The translations under genes were made by a program, and so were the position numbers. From contig CM030363.1 in assembly GCA_017893485.1 (NCBI GenBank), forward strand, positions 178,944,935 through 179,008,934: a stretch of DNA of 64,000 bases, written 5' to 3'. Below are positions 12,250 through 23,161 of this stretch, one piece after another; the first letter of the stretch is position 1, and every line of letters starts with the position of its first letter. This DNA is from Hemerocallis citrina. Its lineage: Eukaryota > Streptophyta > Magnoliopsida > Asparagales > Asphodelaceae. The notes beneath the pieces were generated by a model that was not told where the DNA came from, searched no databases, and was given only the letters and a program-made list of their open reading frames with translations.

Positions 12250-12880
12250 GTATTATAGCGAAGAATGGCTTAATGAGGATCCAAGAAGAGTTCCTCCACA
12301 TAAAGATCGTGAGATCTATATGGAAAGAATAAAGTGTCTTAAAAGACTCTTTCCCGATGCGACTGATCGATCAAGAGTGAATGTGGAGTATGCCCACTTC
12401 TCGGCAAAAACGGGTGCATTTAATGATTTTGATTGTATTAGTGACCGAGGTATTTTGGATGCACATGATTGGTGGTCCGTTCATGGACCTCTTGCCCCCA
12501 TGCTTCAAACCGTAGCTATGAAACTTCTAATGCAACCTTCTTCTTCATCTTGTGCCGAGAGAAATTGGAGCACTTACTCTTTTGTGCATTCCTTGAAAAG
12601 GAACAAGTTGACCCCACAACGAGCGGAAGATTTGGTGTATGTTCATAGCAATCTTCGCCTTCTATCAAGAAGGTCACCCCAATATGGTATAGGAGAGACG
12701 AAGATGTGGGATATAGGTGGTGATTCCTTTGATTCATTTGAAGATGTTGGAGTGCTTGAGGTGGCTAGCCTTTCATTGGATGAGCCGGAGTTGGAACATG
12801 TGGTTTTTACCGATGATATTAGCGTGATGGATATGGATGATGAAGAAGATGTTCAAGCTAGAGAAGTTCCGTTGTCATAA
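12250..12880 (+). CDS. hAT transposase, exon 2 (dimerisation domain)
   Basis: The acceptor is TATTGAAG|GTATTATAG, and joining it to exon 1 restores Asn-Pro-Arg-Tyr-Tyr-Ser-Glu in frame. The exon encodes residues 523-732 and ends at TAA 12878-12880. It contains the hAT C-terminal dimerisation region, with the hallmark SSCAERNWSTYSFVHSLKRN around residues 620-642; the glutamate of AERNWS is the expected third acidic residue region. The intron is 94 bp. The joined product of 732 residues is full length for plant BED-hAT transposases. Confidence 0.9.
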
Positions 12881-13414
12881 TATTTGTAATGAACTAGTGA
12901 TATTTTATATTTCTATTGAACTTTGAAATTGTAATGAATGAACTATTTTGTAATGTGCTGATTTTGGTAATGATATTGAAATATTCGCTATTAAGTTGTT
13001 TACTATTATCATATTATGTTAATAAGTTAAATTTCTACTTATTATTATGTTCTTTAATGTCACGTGATCTAAATTCTAACCTATTCAGACATACAATTGA
13101 CTTCCCCAAGTATTAGAAAAAAAAGAAGGGAAAAAAAAGACAACTTACCTAAGCAAGAAGAAACTCTAAAGAAGAACTATGTTTACAATAAAAATGAACA
13201 AAGGGGTTGTCTGCTGAAGAGAACAAAGAGGCAATTTAGTACATTGATTTTAGTTAGTATAATCACTTAGTCAGTCTATCATTAGTTATTTTAAACGGCT
13301 CACTACAACATCAGACCACATCTTCATCACATTCATCACATATGATACACAACACTTGCTAAAAGAAAAAAGGAAAAAAAAAACAGAACTAATGATGAAA
13401 CTGACAACTTGAGA

Positions 13415-13705
13415 TTATAAGTTTGAGTATTGAGCTTGTTGCAAGAGACTGCTTTTCCTGTAAGGTTGCGCAGTTGAAGTGTAGTTGCACCATTGCTGCA
13501 AAGGAAGTCCAGAATGTCGCTGACGTCGTAGTCATATACTAGGCCGGGATTGATTGCAGGAATTGGGTTGAGGTGTTATATCAGGCTGCAAAACATATTT
13601 CAAAATCAAAACTTCTGGCATACCAAAATACTGTTCCATATCCATCAATTCAATATAGCTTATAGAAAAGACACAGATAATTCGTGATTGTTTCATATTT
13701 CCAAT
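13415..13705 (-). pseudogene. Possible captured host exon, antisense in hAT
   Basis: On the minus strand a splice-acceptor-like CATTTGCAG is followed by 291 bases in one frame: 57 codons, one TGA, then 39 more residues to TAA. The composition (QQ-, S- and P-rich, for example LQQWCNYTSTAQPYRKSSLL) looks more like the C-terminus of a cellular protein than transposon sequence. hAT elements can carry captured gene pieces. I do not recognise the donor, and a chance open frame is possible. Confidence 0.3.
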
Positions 13706-14000
13706 CTGCAAATGTAGGAAGTGGTAATAGCAATAAGATCATGATGACAGACAGTAGATTAAGCACAATGTTAAATATTGTAGTTGTGACAACTTTACAA
13801 CCATTCTTCTAGTTATTATAATTTTTTGAAATTTTATATTTTTATTACATAATGTATAATAAATTTATTATTTTTATATTCAACGTACCCATAACGTACC
13901 CGTATCCTATATTTTTGAGAAATCACGTATCCCCGTACCCGAGTCGTGTCGTACCCGTATCCCGTACCCGTGTCCGTGCTACATAGGCAAAAACTATAAG

Positions 14001-14537
14001 GTGATTGTTGACAGTGGGAGCTGCGTTAATGCTGTCTCTTCTGCGGTCTTATCTACGACCGGACTTCATCCACGCCCATACAAAATATCTTGGATTGATG
14101 CGACAGCCTTCCAAGGAACACATCGATGTTTGGTCCCTATGGACTTCAAAGCTTACAAAAAGCAAATTTGGTGTGATGTGCTCAAAATGGATGTGGGTCA
14201 AGTCATTTTAGGGAGACCTTGGTTATACGACCACGATGTGACCATATATGGTCAATCCAACCAATGTGTGTTCCAGCACGACGGACTAAAAATAAAATTC
14301 ATACCCGTGAGACCGCGAACTGGTCCGGTTGAAACAACACTAGCTCCCTCGAGAAAGGGCAAGGAAGTAATGTATATGGGTGAAAAGGAACTCACAAAAG
14401 AAATTGACAAAGGGGCTAAAAATTTTCTACTCACAACGCGAGAAGTCCCTAAAGATCCTAAGTCGCTCATCCCGCCTCAAGTTACTCCTGTCCTACAGGA
14501 ATTTGCAAATGTGTTTCCTGCTGACCTCCCCAACTAG
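14001..14537 (+). pseudogene. Gypsy aspartic protease remnant
   Basis: The frame begins just after the hAT insertion and carries the retroviral-type protease signature VIVDSGSCVNAVSS and the later VILGRPWLYDHDVTI block (the ILGRPWL flap-side motif of gypsy proteases). It cleaves the Gag-Pol precursor in active elements. The frame ends at a TAG after FPADLPN, where intact elements continue into RT. The insertion at 9531-13986 removes its N-terminal connection. Confidence 0.8.
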
Positions 14538-15686
14538 TTGCCCCCGCTGCGTGACATCCAACACGCTATTGATCTGGTTCCGAGAGTGAGTCTACCTAAC
14601 TTGTCACATTATCGGATGAATCTGACAGAACATGCTGAGTTGAAAAGGCAAGTTGCTGAGTTATTGACAAAGGGCTTCATCAGAGAAAGCTTAAGTCCTT
14701 GCACTATTTCCGCTCTATTGACGCCAAAGAAAGATGGAACCTGACGTATGTGTGTGGATAGTCGTGCCATAAACAAGATCACGGTAAAGTTGTTTTTCCA
14801 TTTCCTGTTTGGATGCCATGTTGGACATGATATCTGGTGGCACAATCTTTTTCAAGATTGATCTTAAAAGTGGCTAATACCAAATACGTGTTCGTCCTGG
14901 TGATGAATGGAAGACCGCCTTCAAGACGAAGGATGACCTGTACGAATGGATGGTCATACCGTTTGGAATGACGAATGCCCCAAACACGTTTATGAGAATC
15001 ATGACGCAAGTACTCTGTCTCTATATAGAAAGTCAGACCCGGCTGCTGAAAAGTTTCTCAGGTTCCTTGTGGTATATTTTGATAATATTCTCATTTACAG
15101 CCGATCCGTTGGGCAACATCTTGACCATTTGAGACAGGTTTGCGGTGTTTTGAGGAAGGAACAACTTTATGCTAATCCTGCAAAATGTATCTTCCTCTCT
15201 GATCAGACTATCTTTCTGGGATTTATTGTTTTTGCCAGAGGAGTATCCGCTAACCCAGAAAAGATACGAGCTATTGCTGAGTGGCCTGAGCTCCACAATA
15301 TTCGTGATGTGCGGAGTTTTCATGGTCTTACCACATTCTATCGTTGGTTTGTGCAAGGATTTAACACAATCATGGATCCGATAACCGACTGTTTGAAGAA
15401 AAGTGAATTCGTTTGGTCGAAAGAAGCCACGAAAGCCTTCGAAGAGATCAAGAAAAGAACGACTCAGACACTTGTCATAAGGTTGCCTGATTTCACTAAA
15501 GTGTTCGAAGTAACCTGCGATGCTTCTGGTATTGGAATAGGTGAAGTCCTCAGTCAAGAGAGTTATCCAGTTGTTTATTTCAGCGAAAAGCTGAACGAAG
15601 CAAAACAAAAATACTCCATTTATGAAAAGGAGTTCTATGCAGTAATTCAGTCACTTCGCTATTGGCGACATTATCTCCTGCCGTAA
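14538..15686 (+). pseudogene. Gypsy reverse transcriptase and RNase H remnant
   Basis: RT motifs are spread over more than one frame: [13 protein letters not shown] near 14546, KKDGT followed by a stop near 14742, then VDSRAIN and a damaged FKIDLKSGY region. From 14946 one frame runs through RT and into RNase H. The catalytic box reads [11 protein letters not shown], so the second aspartate of the FDD motif is asparagine. RNase H is recognisable from FEVTCDASGIGIGEVLSQ to YWRHYLLP, ending at a stop at 15684-15686. Several stops and shifts plus the active-site change make it dead. Confidence 0.85.
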
Positions 15687-15779
15687 GAATTTGTTATTTT
15701 TTCTCGGAGGCCTTAAGATTCCTTAATTCAGAACAAAAGTTCAATTCGAGACATGCTCGATGGGTAGAGTTCTTACAAG

Positions 15780-16954
15780 AATATTCGTATACCGTTAGGC
15801 ATACAAAATAGATTGATAATAAGGTCGCGGATGTACTAAGTCATTGTCACATGATCTTATCTACACTGCGGACCTAAATTATTGGTTTTGAGAGATTAAA
15901 ATATGAGTATGCCTCCTACCCAGATTTTCACGAGATCTACACCTCTTTGAAGGATGGTATCACTCGAGTGATAGATGATTATTTCTTGAAAGATGATTAT
16001 CTCTTCTATCACTCCAAACCGTGCATTCTTAGTACATCATTACGAAAGTATCTTATGTGGGAATTGCACGCTGGTGACCTTGCTGGATATTTTGGGCATA
16101 ACAAGACCATTGATGCTGTGGAACACAGGTTTTACTGGCCTAAACTAAAGAGAGACGTTGCGAGACTTATTAACAGGTGTCATACTTGTCAACTTGCCAA
16201 ACAACAAAAACAGAACACAGGCCTGTATACTCCGTTACTTGTTCTCAGTCGCCCTTGGGAAGATGTGAGTATGGATTTCGTATTAGGTTTACCGAAAACA
16301 CAAAAGAAACACGATTCCATTCTTGTCGTTGTGGGCCATTTTTCTAAAATGACCCACTCCCATGTTCGAAAATTTTCGATGCATCTCGTGTAGCTCAGAT
16401 CTTCTTTAATAACATTGCGAAGCTACATGGGTTGCCAAAAATCATTGTCCGATAGGATGTGAAATTCACAAGTTATTTTTGGAAGACCTTATGACACAAT
16501 ATGGGTATGAAAATTGAAGTTCTCTTCAACCTTCCACCCACAGACTGATGGACAGACTGAGGTTGTCAATCGGAGTCTTGGCAATCTCTTACGTACTCTT
16601 ATGAGAGAAAACTTAGGAACTTGGGACTTGAAATTAACTGTTGTTGAATTTGCCTATAAAACATCTAAAAATAGAACCACCGACATGAGTCCACACGAAG
16701 TTGTCCATGGTTATTGGCCTAGGCAGTCCATAGATCTTGTCCCCATGTTAGAACATCACAGAGTCTCAGAATCTGCATCTACATTTGCATCCCGCATTCA
16801 TGACTTGCATAGAGAAATTTTCAACAAAATTAATGAGAATAATTTTAACCACAAGCTAAGAGCAGATATTAGAAGGAAATTTAGAACATTTAATGTGGGT
16901 GACGAAGTGATGGTTCGGATTCGTCCGGAACGGTTTTTTAGCTGGATCTGTTAA
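15780..16954 (+). pseudogene. Gypsy integrase remnant
   Basis: The HHCC zinc finger is visible (HAGDLAGYFGHNKTIDAVEH ... CHTCQLAKQQ), followed by the core start SMDFVLGLPKTQKKHDSILV. The frame stops near 16391 and resumes about 16514 with FHPQTDGQTEVVNRSLGNLL, which carries the glutamate-side motif. The DVKFTS-like middle region is damaged. Integrase inserts element DNA into chromosomes; this copy is broken by stops and shifts. Confidence 0.85.
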
Positions 16955-16958
16955 GAAG

Positions 16959-17468
16959 TTGAATGCACGTGCAGCAGGCCCATTTAAAATTCTTTATAGA
17001 GTCAATGATAATGCCTATGTCGTTGACCTTCCTAAAGGTTTTGGCATAAGTAAGACTCTCAATATTGAGGATCTAGTATCCTATGAAGGTCCGCAGTTTA
17101 ACCTTAGAAATCTTCTTATAGATGAGCCTACCCTGCAGCCTACTGGTGAGATTCCTACATTACCCCCACTACCTGATACTACTTATCCATTGATAGAAAA
17201 TTTGGATAATATTTTAGATGATCAGATAATCTCTACTAGAGATGGTGGTATTCATAGGTATTTGGTAAGATGGAAAAACAAGTCGGAGTCGGAGGATATT
17301 TGGATAGATCGTGAAGAGTTCCAGCGCTTGGATCCAGATCTTTTGGAGCACTGTGACAGAAGGACTGATTTTGCTCGACTGGGTCGAGTCCTCTCCCTCC
17401 CGGGGAGAATGATGAGGACATCGGTTCAAGACGATTCGAGTGTTTCAACCAGCGCAGACATCGTTTAG
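16959..17468 (+). pseudogene. Integrase C-terminus with chromodomain
   Basis: After a stop at 16952-16954 a new frame carries the GPFKILYRVNDNAYVVDLP integrase tail and then a chromodomain near the end (RYLVRWKNKSESEDIWIDRE, about 17255-17314). Chromodomains of chromovirus integrases steer insertion toward modified chromatin. The stop codon at 17466-17468 lies inside the 3' LTR, which begins at 17410. Confidence 0.85.
17402..17409 (+). promoter_or_regulatory. Polypurine tract of gypsy element
   Basis: GGGGAGAA immediately precedes the 3' LTR start TGATGAGG, the expected place for plus-strand priming. Confidence 0.7.
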
Positions 17469-19366
17469 GACAGTTGCTTCATTAGTTTAGTATTTTATTC
17501 AGTAATCATATTTGTTTATGACAATTATAACCATATATAGTAGTTTTACGATTTATACCATTTCTTTTATGCATTAGAATATTTTGAGATTTGTATCAAG
17601 ATTTGTTTTGAGCTATATATAGACCTTGAGAATAATGAGAAGCAATGCTATTTTTGATTTTAAATTTTTTTTACTGTGATTGAGTTTTGCTCTTCATTAA
17701 TCTTTTTGTATGAGACATTGAGATACAATCTTAGGGTTTGTGATAAATTCTAACTTACACCCAAATTTTCAAATTAAACACCTTAACCCTAATCTATAAC
17801 CCTCGGTCGTCATCTTCCCTGACCCTCTCTCTTTCCCTTTGCTCTGTTCCGACCCCATCATCCTGATCAACTCATCACCCTCGCTTCCATCCTTGACCAC
17901 CAGCGACCACCCTCCTCGCTATCACCCTGCACCGCCCTGTCGCCTCTTCCGTCGACTACACCCAACCCTGACCTCCACTGCTGCCGTCGACAGGCCCATG
18001 CCAGCAATCCGGCCTCCGACCACCGCAGCACCTGACCATCCCGCAACCACCGCCGTAAATGCCAGCAACCTCTGTCGATCACCACCTGTACCACAACCAC
18101 CCTCATCGCAGCCTGCACACCCACCGGCGACACACCGTCGACCTTTCCCCTGCGGTGCCCTCGCCGACCACCACCCGAAGTTGATTGCAACGTTCCCCGC
18201 CGACTGTCATTTTGCTTCCACTTCTTCTTGCTGTGTTCTTCCCTGCCGCCAACCCTCTTCTGCAGCCCCGGTAAACTCTTTCCACTTCTTAAATATTTGT
18301 GAACCTGCTTTATCATCTCTATAATATTATTTGATTTATCTATCGTCCACAAATAGTCTATTAGAATCTAGGCAGTTAAAATTGGTTTTTAGAACTAATC
18401 GGTCTAGGAGCGATTAGTGATTAATCGGTTAATCGGAAAATAATCGGGGATTAAATCGGAAAAATCGTTATATATATAATTAAAAAAAGATATATCCTCA
18501 TTATGTAGCAACCCTACATTCTAACAAAAAATTATTATGAGATTATCAAATAGGAACATATAGTTATAAGAAAAAAGAAAAGAATACTTGGTTTGAGCTG
18601 AGTTTAGATTTTGGATGTGGGTTGGGTCGGGTTTGCCGGTGGGTTCCATCAAACAAAAACAATCGAGGAGGAAAAGCAGTGCGAGCAACAAGAGGAGGAG
18701 CAAATGCGTCGGGTCAAGTATGCAATGGTACAGGGGTAGCGACGACGGTTCGGGTTTAGGTTTGCTTGACGAAGAAGAAGAGAATCAGTTTGGGTTTGGG
18801 TTTTAAGATAATCAGTTCAGATTTGGGTTTGCACGAGGAAGAAGAGAGCGGCGATATGTCGAATTTGGGTTTGCACGAGGACCAGAAGCAGTTTGGATTT
18901 TGAATTTGGGTCGGATTGAGCCCAAATAATGCAAACGGGCATAAAAATTAGAGAAGATTTAATCGGTTAATCGGCCACTTAAAATCGGCCGATGAACCAC
19001 TAATCGGCCGATTAATCCCGATTAAATCGCTAACTATTGAAACATTATAAATCGCTAAAAAAATAATCGCTTAGCCTCCGATTAGCGATTAATCGGGAAT
19101 TAATCGGACGTAATCGGGGATTTTAACTGCTTAGATTAGAATACAAATCATTATTGCATTTTTTACTTGCTAAGAACGCTTAGGTATATATAATTATTGA
19201 TTATTAGGATTGAATTTTAATTGGGTTTGTTTAACTTAACTCATATCTTGAAAATCCATCAAACAGATTAATAGTTTTAGTTTCTCACTTAATCTGCATT
19301 ACATTTTGGTAAATTTAATCCTATAAGATTCTTGGAAATTCTCTATTTATGGTTTAGTTTACATCA
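17410..19366 (+). repeat. 3' LTR of the gypsy element
   Basis: The LTR is 1957 bp including the 767-bp hAT element A2 and its 8-bp duplication, so about 1.18 kb originally. It aligns with 6336-8006 along its length with many substitutions, suggesting an old insertion. It ends ACATCA at 19366, followed by target duplication CATAC. Confidence 0.9.
18368..19134. mobile_element. Non-autonomous hAT element, family A copy 2
   Basis: This 767-bp element has the same ends (CTAGGCAGTTAAAATTGG / ATTTTAACTGCTTAG) and the same AATCGG-rich subterminal regions as the copy at 4569-5340. The exact 8-bp duplication ATTAGAAT lies at 18360-18367 and 19135-19142. The 5' LTR holds the corresponding empty site. 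Confidence 0.92.
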
Positions 19367-19371
19367 CATAC

Positions 19372-20410
19372 ATTGATCAGTATCTCTTGGCTTTCAATAC
19401 CAATTGGATACACAAATTAAAGTGTGATCTTTGGAGGGACAGAGTTGTCCTAAACTTGACATTCTATTTTTATTAATCTTCAATAGTCTTACACTTTTGA
19501 GCATGACTAAATTCTACGACCTTCAGGCATAAAATCTTAAAATGTTGAGGAATGTATTACTGCCACAACTCTTCATCTTTAATTCAAAATTTATAGTACA
19601 TATTGTTTACTTGTATTTGCATTGTACCAATACTAAAGTTAGTCTATGTTTGAGGTTTTTCTTCTTTTCTTTGGTGAAAGATGATTTATTTTCTGTCAGT
19701 TGACTCTTTTCTTTATTTTCTTCTTCTTCTTCTTCTTCCAACCATCATTTTTACGAGGCCCCCCCCCCGCGTCTTCTTCTTCTTCTTCTTTTTTTTTCCT
19801 TTCTGTAGTCTGATTGGAAAATTTCTCAGCGGACCGTCTTTTTTCTTGAATTGGCCATTTCTCTGTAGTGGTTCTAGTGGTGGCTCTTTTGGGGCTTGCC
19901 CATGCCAAGATAATAAGGCATGATTTAGCTGGGAACCACCTGCTGATTCATGCTTCTAATTTTACAGATGTCTATCCACTCAAATAGGTCGTTACTTTTA
20001 GATTGTAGCAGTCTGTTTTTTATATCAAGTAGTTATGACTACTGCATCTTAATGTTGGAGCTTTCATGTATTCCTTTCTCTTCATCCATCTGTTGAATGC
20101 CAACATGCTGCTGTCATCTTGAAATCTTGGAAGGGTCAGTAGTTTCATCGTCATCCCATATGTTCCTTGTCTTTTAGGTTTTATTAAAATGATGACATAC
20201 TCTTTCCTATAACTAATGTTACTTTGGTACAAAAATCCCATTGCCATTGTGATTTGTGACTGGGGATATTAGAAGCTAAGATGGTATGGGAGATTGGTGC
20301 CACATGACCTATGCTCAGTTAGCACACTTGGAACATATTTTTTTGCTATTTATTTTGTGTATTGTTGGGTGCAATATTGACAAATACAAGCATGCTTTTG
20401 CTTGTGGCAG
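19372..20410. other. Ancestral intron sequence, 3' part
   Basis: No gene is recognised. A CTT-rich pyrimidine stretch at 19710-19800, including a run of Cs at 19760-19768, is the main compositional feature. It ends at the acceptor TTTGCTTGTGGCAG. Confidence 0.5.
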
Positions 20411-20586
20411 ATCTCATTCAGAAACTAAATAGCAAAGGTAGGCAGCTTGATGCTGTCAAATTAGTCTTTGCCTTCAACCTGATGGATAAGTTTCCGCCAG
20501 TCCCCCTTCTAAAAGCCTACATTACTGAATCCAAGAAGATAGCTGAAGAGATACTAAAACAGGGTAACAATTCGTTGAAATCCCAG
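20411..20586 (+). CDS. FRL1: FRIGIDA-like protein, exon 2
   Basis: 176 bases encode residues 254-312. The block LVFAFNLMDKFPPVPLLKAY followed by I-x-E-x-K-K-I-A-E-E corresponds to the conserved FRIGIDA-domain segment KFMYECGMTDEFEPIPVLKS in Arabidopsis FRL1. The exon is joined to exon 1 in phase 1 and ends TCCCAG|GTATGTG in phase 0. Confidence 0.9.
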
Positions 20587-20664
20587 GTATGTGTCCATCC
20601 CAATTGCACCTCCTCTAGGAGCATCCCTTTGTAATAAAAAAAGTATTTTTTTTATCATCAACAG

Positions 20665-21210
20665 AATGAGGCCACTGCAAAGGAGGCTGGTGCTTTAAGT
20701 TCGGTGCTTAAGGCAGTGGAGGAATATAAGCTAGAGTCTCAATATCCACGTGAACAACTCGAGAAAAGGATCGCACAGTTGGAGAAGAAGAAGTCAAACA
20801 AGAAGAGAACTGCTGCGGCTCCACCTGCCTCCAATCAAAAGAACCATCATCATAGTAAGCCACATCAACAGCAACCGCAATCACAATCAAACAAGCGTCC
20901 TCGACCATCACCTGCTTCTACTTCTGCAGCTAATCCTTACCCTACACTGGGTCACCCCCAGCCTCAACTTGGGCTAGGTGGTGAACGTACACTATATATG
21001 GGTATTGGTGGACCCAGCCTGCCTACGACTGGCTCTGTTTACAACCATGCGAGTCTTAGTTTTCCAGGCCTCATGGCTAGTCATGGTGGAATTCGTAGTC
21101 CACCCAGATCACATGTCTATTCAGTGGAGTCTCTGGCAGACTACCCGGCCTACGGTAGGTATCCCTTACCCGGTCAACCTTCAGCCAATGGTTCATCTTT
21201 GTATCCATAG
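20665..21210 (+). CDS. FRL1: FRIGIDA-like protein, exon 3 and stop
   Basis: The acceptor is ATCATCAACAG|AATGAG; the exon encodes residues 313-493 and ends at TAG 21208-21210. It starts with the family's NEAxxKExxAL segment, continues as a coiled coil (QLEKRIAQLEKKKSNKKR, about 343-360, also a likely nuclear localisation signal), then a His/Gln/Ser/Pro-rich low-complexity tail with a second basic patch NKRPRP. The intron before it is 78 bp. C-terminal tails of FRL proteins are poorly conserved, and this one has no known motif. Confidence 0.9.
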   Translation, partial: NEATAKEAGALSSVLKAVEEYKLESQYPREQLEKRIAQLEKKKSNKKRTAAAPPASNQKNHHHSKPHQQQPQSQSNKRPRPSPASTSAANPYPTLGHPQPQLGLGGERTLYMGIGGPSLPTTGSVYNHASLSFPGLMASHGGIRSPPRSHVYSVESLADYPAYGRYPLPGQPSANGSSLYP

Positions 21211-22841
21211 ATTGCTTGGGGGTTTAATCTAAATACAATATTCGGGAATGAGATGGACTGATCTTTTAGTTTGCTTTCCATGGACAACTTAGTTTGGAAC
21301 TAGTTAGCCAGCCAGTTAATTGTGCTGTGACCAGTTAATGCGAGAATATTGTTTTGTGGATTATCCTAGTTGATTTCTCTCCTTTAGAAAGTGCACTTCT
21401 TTCAGCGATGTCTTGATTTTTCTTTTTGTTTTTCAGTTAAATTATTTTTCAGGACAATGATACTTTGGTGCGATGATTGCTCAGGATTTCAATTATGCAT
21501 TTGAGTAGTTTAAATGTCATATTAGTGGCTAAGATATATACCTCAATAGTTTGACAGCGGTTAATGGAACATAATGTGCATTCCCCTTAGATATTATCAT
21601 TCTTTTTGCCATTTATTTGATCTTAATAACATTTATTTTTTTAATCGTCTCATGTCTTATTATTGAGTTCTATGCACTGTGGTTATTCTGCATAGAATGA
21701 GTGATCGAAGGGCGACATTGTGCGGCATGCACGTGGTGCTGTGCGTTACTAGTATGTGACTTGCATTTTGTTTTCGTGGTTGCATACTCTTTTACCCAAA
21801 ACTTTCTTCTTTATTTTTTCCTCCCTTTTTGGCATAGTTTTTGGGTTTTTTCCTTTGCACACAATTCGTTTATGGATTTGGGCAATATCCAGATTTGGTT
21901 TCAAAGAACATACTTCCGAGAAAGGAGCCTTGCATTAGTACTTGAATACAATGTCAATCAACTGAATTGCATATTGATCACAACTCTCCTTCGAGTTTAG
22001 GTAATTGTTAACTAAGAAATGGGTTTGAGGAATGAGTGCCTCTTTCTGAAGAAAATATGTAGTTCATTTTGAAGGAAATATAGTGCAGTTGTTAATCTGT
22101 TTGTCGTGGTCAGTTATTTTGAATTAATATGTTTGCATTGTTGGAATTCGTGTTCTGTGACCTGGCAAGTTCATATCTATTTGCTGCCTGCATATTTGTA
22201 TTTACGGCGGGCATTTGATTGTTTGTGTAGCAAAATTAGTTGTAAAACGAGCTAGTTGAGAACATTTGATTCAATCAAACTGGGTCAATTATCTTCACCT
22301 CCACCGGCCAACAATCACCTTGAAACAACCGCCACCTCCGATCAATTATCTTCTTCATTTGGAATCATAGGAACAAAATCTGAACCCCAACTATAACCAA
22401 ATCAAGGAAAATGCAGTGGTTGTCGAATATGTTGCATATAGCAACCATTAAAGTGCAACATCAATTGCTTGTGGTTTGCTGTTGCATGCTGTGAATGATT
22501 CTCGTTAGGTTATGCGCGTGCAATTATTCAGGATCTAAGTTCTTCCTTGCATGCCCAAGCACTTGAAGTGCATTCTAGCATTACAAAGTTGAACTCATTT
22601 TTCTTTTCAAACATGAGTTTTTCATAGTAGTTGAGTAGTATTTGCGTTTTTATCTGAATTTGAATCTAAACGAGATTTTGTAGTCACCAGTTTGAGCCTC
22701 CCTGCAGAAAAGCTTATCTTGTATCGTTAACAAAAATAGTAAGATATTAATATTCAATCCTCCCACTATGCTAAAACTTCTAGGCGAAAACTTTGAAAGC
22801 AGCATGACAGGAAAGGTTCAAGGAATAACACTTATATTCTG
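21211..22841. other. FRL 3' flank, no further gene seen
   Basis: The 3' untranslated region must start here, but no single polyadenylation signal can be chosen. The open frame at 21701-22000 is low in complexity and unsupported. The rest is AT-rich intergenic DNA. Confidence 0.45.
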
Positions 22842-23029
22842 TAGGGTAATGATTCACCTACAACTTATTCTTACGACCTTTCTCTTTACAATCTTAGATG
22901 ATACAATCTCATTGAAAATGTCTTGTAGAATCTTGTAGAATCTTGTAGAGTAAGTTGTAGACATCTCCAATGAGATTGTGCCACATAAGGTTGTAAGACT
23001 GGAAAGGTTATAGTTGTAGCACTAACCTA
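22842..23029. mobile_element. Short hairpin MITE
   Basis: About 188 bp. The left arm TAGGGTAATGATTCACCTACAA pairs with the reverse complement of the right arm (TAGGTTAGTGCTACAAC), and pairing continues through ACAATCTCATTG on both sides. The centre has a tandem AATCTTGTAG repeat. A TA duplication, as in Tc1/mariner-type MITEs, fits the ends but is too short to prove. Confidence 0.6.
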
Positions 23030-23161
23030 TTGTGTATATGATTTTTTCCTGTAATATACATATAGTAGTCACTGATTGACTAACAATTTTCCATGTATAC
23101 AAATATAAACAATCCCATATGACAATACAATCAGTAGTTTGTGAGGTCCTCAAATCTGCTC

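Larger units (their letters stand above)
9531..13986 (+). mobile_element. Full-length hAT transposon, probably autonomous
   Basis: The element is 4456 bp with imperfect TIRs (left CTGTGAAGCACGG, right complement CTATGTAGCACGG) and an exact 8-bp duplication GCAAAAAC at 9523-9530 and 13987-13994. It interrupts the gypsy protease coding region: the Gly-Gly-Lys-Asn codons before it join the Tyr-Lys-Val-Ile-Val-Asp codons after it. Both ends carry clusters of GGGTACG/CGTACCC words (about 9543-9700 and 13884-13975), which are likely transposase-binding sites. It encodes a complete BED-finger hAT transposase and, on the other strand, a possible captured exon. Confidence 0.93.
6336..19366 (+). mobile_element. 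Ty3-gypsy chromovirus, decayed, with three hAT insertions
   Basis: An LTR retrotransposon in the same orientation as FRL. Its LTRs start TGATGAGGACATC and end ACATCA, and the exact 5-bp duplication CATAC lies at 6331-6335 and 19367-19371. The order is 5' LTR, tRNA-iMet primer site, gag, protease, reverse transcriptase, RNase H, integrase, chromodomain, purine tract, 3' LTR. Pol order with integrase after RNase H places it in Ty3-gypsy, and the C-terminal chromodomain in the chromoviruses. Removing three hAT insertions leaves about 7.3 kb, normal for the group. Stops and frameshifts in gag, RT and integrase make it incapable of self-movement. Confidence 0.93.
2642..20410 (+). other. FRL intron 1, 17.8 kb, loaded with transposons
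   Basis: The donor is G|GTATAA and the acceptor TTGTGGCAG|AT, phase 1, and codon 254 (GAT, Asp) forms across the junction. The intron is 17,769 bp. Subtracting the gypsy element with its nested inserts and the hAT element at 4569, each with one TSD copy, leaves about 3.95 kb of ancestral intron. All large insertions lie between the two splice sites, and none touches coding sequence. Confidence 0.85.
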
